DNA from: Saprospiraceae bacterium
Lineage (GTDB): Bacteria; Bacteroidota; Bacteroidia; Chitinophagales; Saprospiraceae
DNA: 7,260 nt
Direction of reading: 5' to 3'
Assembly (NCBI GenBank): GCA_023299965.1
Contig: JALZVN010000278.1
Span: 1 to 7,260, forward strand
Shown: one piece after another, positions 5,910-7,260 of the stretch
Layout: each line of letters starts with the position of its first letter
Position numbering within the stretch: the stretch's first letter is position 1
Program-made: the position numbers and the translations under genes
The notes under the pieces: generated by a model
The model's input: only the letters and a program-made list of their open reading frames with translations
What the model was told of the DNA's origin: nothing
The model's database searches: none

Positions 5910-6692
5910 ATGCTAAGAAATTTACTCACCATTTTGTTTGTATCTGTTGTATTTCACTCCACTCTTGAGGCGCAGCATATAAAACAGGCAGTCAACATAG
6001 AAGGCCAAAATACGCTTACAGGTGTTTTGAGAGATTTACAACTTGATGAGCGTATCCCTTTCGGCAAAGTTGCCTTGTTCCAAGAAAAAAAATTGGTGCG
6101 TGGAGAAGACACCGATATGAGTGGCCAATACATTTTCAAAAATATTCCTCCTGGTCTATATCAAGTCAAAGCTTCTTTCTACGGATATGATTTTGTAGAT
6201 ATCTCCGAGGTTAAAATAGAAGGTAATATGGAGCATGTTGTGGATTTAGATTTGGAAGTAATAGATAAGCTACACGCTCCCATTGCTGTAGTTGCCGCTC
6301 CTACAAAATACATTGTTCAAGAAATTGTGTGTTATGGGATTGTACTTTCAAAAGAGATACCTCTCGAAGACGTATCAGAAGTTAACCTCGATAAAGTATC
6401 AACTAGATCAAAACCGGGTCCTTTTGAAAGGGCTCCTTTTAGTACCCCCATAGATTTGTTGCTATATCCCAATCCTTCTACCGGCATTATCAATATCCAG
6501 CTTGAATATGAGCAATTGCAAATACAACTCATAAATCCACTAGGACAAAATCTTGGTGCAATAGAATACAACGAAGTAGAAAAAAATAAAATACAAATTG
6601 ATCTAAGTGTACTAGCTGCAGGGACTTATTTTTTGAATATAATCCATGATACGGGATCGCAGATTGAGAAAGTGGTCATTGTGCAACTATAG
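5910..6692 (+). CDS. Secreted CarboxypepD_reg-like protein with type IX secretion sorting domain
   Basis: This 260-residue protein is exported by Sec and then probably carried across the outer membrane by the type IX system. The signal peptide covers about 1-21 (LLTILFVSVVF, cleavage near LEA-Q). A carboxypeptidase-regulatory-like beta-sandwich spans about 35-118, with the typical GQYIFKNIPPGLYQVKASFYGY core (72-93). A linker follows, containing EIVCYGI (138-144) and PLEDVSEVNLDKV (151-163), which resembles the start of a TonB-receptor plug. The C-terminal 75 residues are a Por/T9SS type A sorting domain, starting LLYPNPSTGIINI (184-196) and ending in an AAGTYFLNI strand and a short beta tail. 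That domain is normally removed by the PorU sortase, leaving the protein attached to surface lipopolysaccharide or released. No catalytic domain is visible, so the role may be structural or adhesive. It is followed 32 bp later by a paralogue on the same strand, probably in one operon. Secretion route and domain calls are solid; the function is not known. Confidence 0.92.
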   Translation: MLRNLLTILFVSVVFHSTLEAQHIKQAVNIEGQNTLTGVLRDLQLDERIPFGKVALFQEKKLVRGEDTDMSGQYIFKNIPPGLYQVKASFYGYDFVDISEVKIEGNMEHVVDLDLEVIDKLHAPIAVVAAPTKYIVQEIVCYGIVLSKEIPLEDVSEVNLDKVSTRSKPGPFERAPFSTPIDLLLYPNPSTGIINIQLEYEQLQIQLINPLGQNLGAIEYNEVEKNKIQIDLSVLAAGTYFLNIIHDTGSQIEKVVIVQL

Positions 6693-6724
6693 CGCAATTT
6701 CTAAACAAGGATAAACATAATATT

Positions 6725-7260
6725 ATGAGAGTACAATATTTTATTTTGATGCTATGTCTGAGTACGACAGCGCTTAATAGCCAGATGCTCCTAGATATAT
6801 ACGCCACTAATCCATGTAAAAATTTTGAGCAGTCTGGATTTACGATAAGTGGGCAAATAGTAGATCTAGACTCAGGTGAGCCTATTATATTTGCCTCTGT
6901 TGCATTATACAATGCAGATGGAACACTCCTTACAGGAGTAGAGGCAGACTTAGATGGTAGATACTCTTTTAGCAATATCCCTAAAGGAGAATACGATATT
7001 GAACCATCATTTATTGGGTACCAAGCCACTAGATTGGCAGGTGTCCGTGTAGAAAAAGATCTTCATGACTTGGATATAGAACTTTATGAAGGAGAAATAA
7101 GCTGCGGACTAGAATGTATAACTTTCACATGTCCTCTCATCAGGCAAGATGAAACCACTTCAGGGAAAATAATTAGTGCTTATGACATTCGCCCTACCTA
7201 CTCCCTAAGGACTGATCGCTGGTTCGCAAACAATAAAAAAAGGAAGAAGAGAAAGAAGGC
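6725..7260 (+). CDS. Secreted CarboxypepD_reg-like protein, paralogue of upstream gene (3' end outside window)
   Basis: The reading frame from ATG 6725 stays open to the window edge, giving 178 complete codons. An N-terminal signal peptide (about 1-20, YFILMLCLSTTALNSQ) is followed by a carboxypeptidase-regulatory-like domain at about 39-121. This domain has ISGQIVDLDSGEPI, an aliphatic VALYN strand, DLDGRYSFSNIPKGEYDI and SFIGYQ, and it aligns along its length with the same domain of the upstream protein (shared VAL, NIPxGxY and SFxGY). Beyond it are a cysteine cluster at 127, 131 and 136, and TTSGKIISAYDIRPT (144-158). The latter resembles the TSGxTITAxDI segment that begins the plug region in many TonB-dependent receptors of this phylum. 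The visible part ends in a run of Lys and Arg (171-178). It may continue into a longer protein or a sorting domain; neither can be seen. It starts 32 bp after the preceding gene, which suggests an operon. Confidence 0.88.
   Translation, partial: MRVQYFILMLCLSTTALNSQMLLDIYATNPCKNFEQSGFTISGQIVDLDSGEPIIFASVALYNADGTLLTGVEADLDGRYSFSNIPKGEYDIEPSFIGYQATRLAGVRVEKDLHDLDIELYEGEISCGLECITFTCPLIRQDETTSGKIISAYDIRPTYSLRTDRWFANNKKRKKRKK

Noticed and set aside
6831..6844. A 14-bp segment nearly identical (13 of 14) to 3651-3664
   Set aside because: One copy is inside a conserved coding domain and the other in the peptide leader region; there are no flanking matches or mobile-element signs, so chance in A/T-rich DNA is likely.
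5954..7029. Minus-strand ORFs (61-117 codons) across the two secreted-protein genes
   Set aside because: They run antisense to reading frames with signal peptides, a recognisable beta-sandwich domain and a type IX sorting domain, and show no domain features of their own.

Overview
The window looks like the chromosome of a low-GC member of the Bacteroidota, probably a marine or environmental flavobacterium- or Saprospira-like bacterium; I cannot place it more precisely. The evidence is a protein with a type IX secretion (Por) C-terminal sorting domain, carboxypeptidase-regulatory-like (CarboxypepD_reg) domains of the kind found at the N-termini of this phylum's TonB-dependent receptors, A/T-rich leaders without Shine-Dalgarno sequences, and a PCAT plus HlyD arrangement common in the group. 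There are no rRNA or tRNA genes, no insertion sequences and no CRISPR array.

Positions 1-3212 (minus strand) hold a two-gene peptide-export operon. The first gene encodes a 730-residue ABC transporter with an N-terminal C39 cysteine-protease domain that cuts after double-glycine leaders. It is followed after 9 bp by an HlyD-type membrane fusion protein that runs off the left edge. Across a 496-bp divergent intergenic region, on the plus strand, lies a gene of only 31 codons (3709-3804). It has a double-glycine leader ending in KKVTGG and a 9-residue basic core, TGIGGKPIR. This is the best candidate for an undescribed system: a very short secreted peptide, possibly a signal or a small bacteriocin, next to its probable protease-exporter. 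The DNA upstream of it is unusually structured. It has a 12-bp direct repeat with a 21-bp period, an inverted partial copy of that repeat, and two perfect palindromes. The layout resembles the paired sites of LytTR-type regulators that control peptide pheromone and bacteriocin genes in Firmicutes, but no regulator gene lies in the window.

Downstream of the peptide gene a palindrome and a strong bidirectional terminator separate it from a convergent gene for a LOG-family (lonely guy) nucleoside-monophosphate phosphoribohydrolase. Behind that, on the same strand, is a predicted lipoprotein with motifs reminiscent of atypical kinases (NTDW...HN and YDFDYSG) but no known function.

From 5910 to the right edge, two tandem plus-strand genes encode secreted paralogues, each with one CarboxypepD_reg-like domain. 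The first ends in a type IX sorting domain. The second is cut by the window end. Both resemble detached N-terminal portions of TonB-dependent receptors. They seem unrelated to the export locus on the left.
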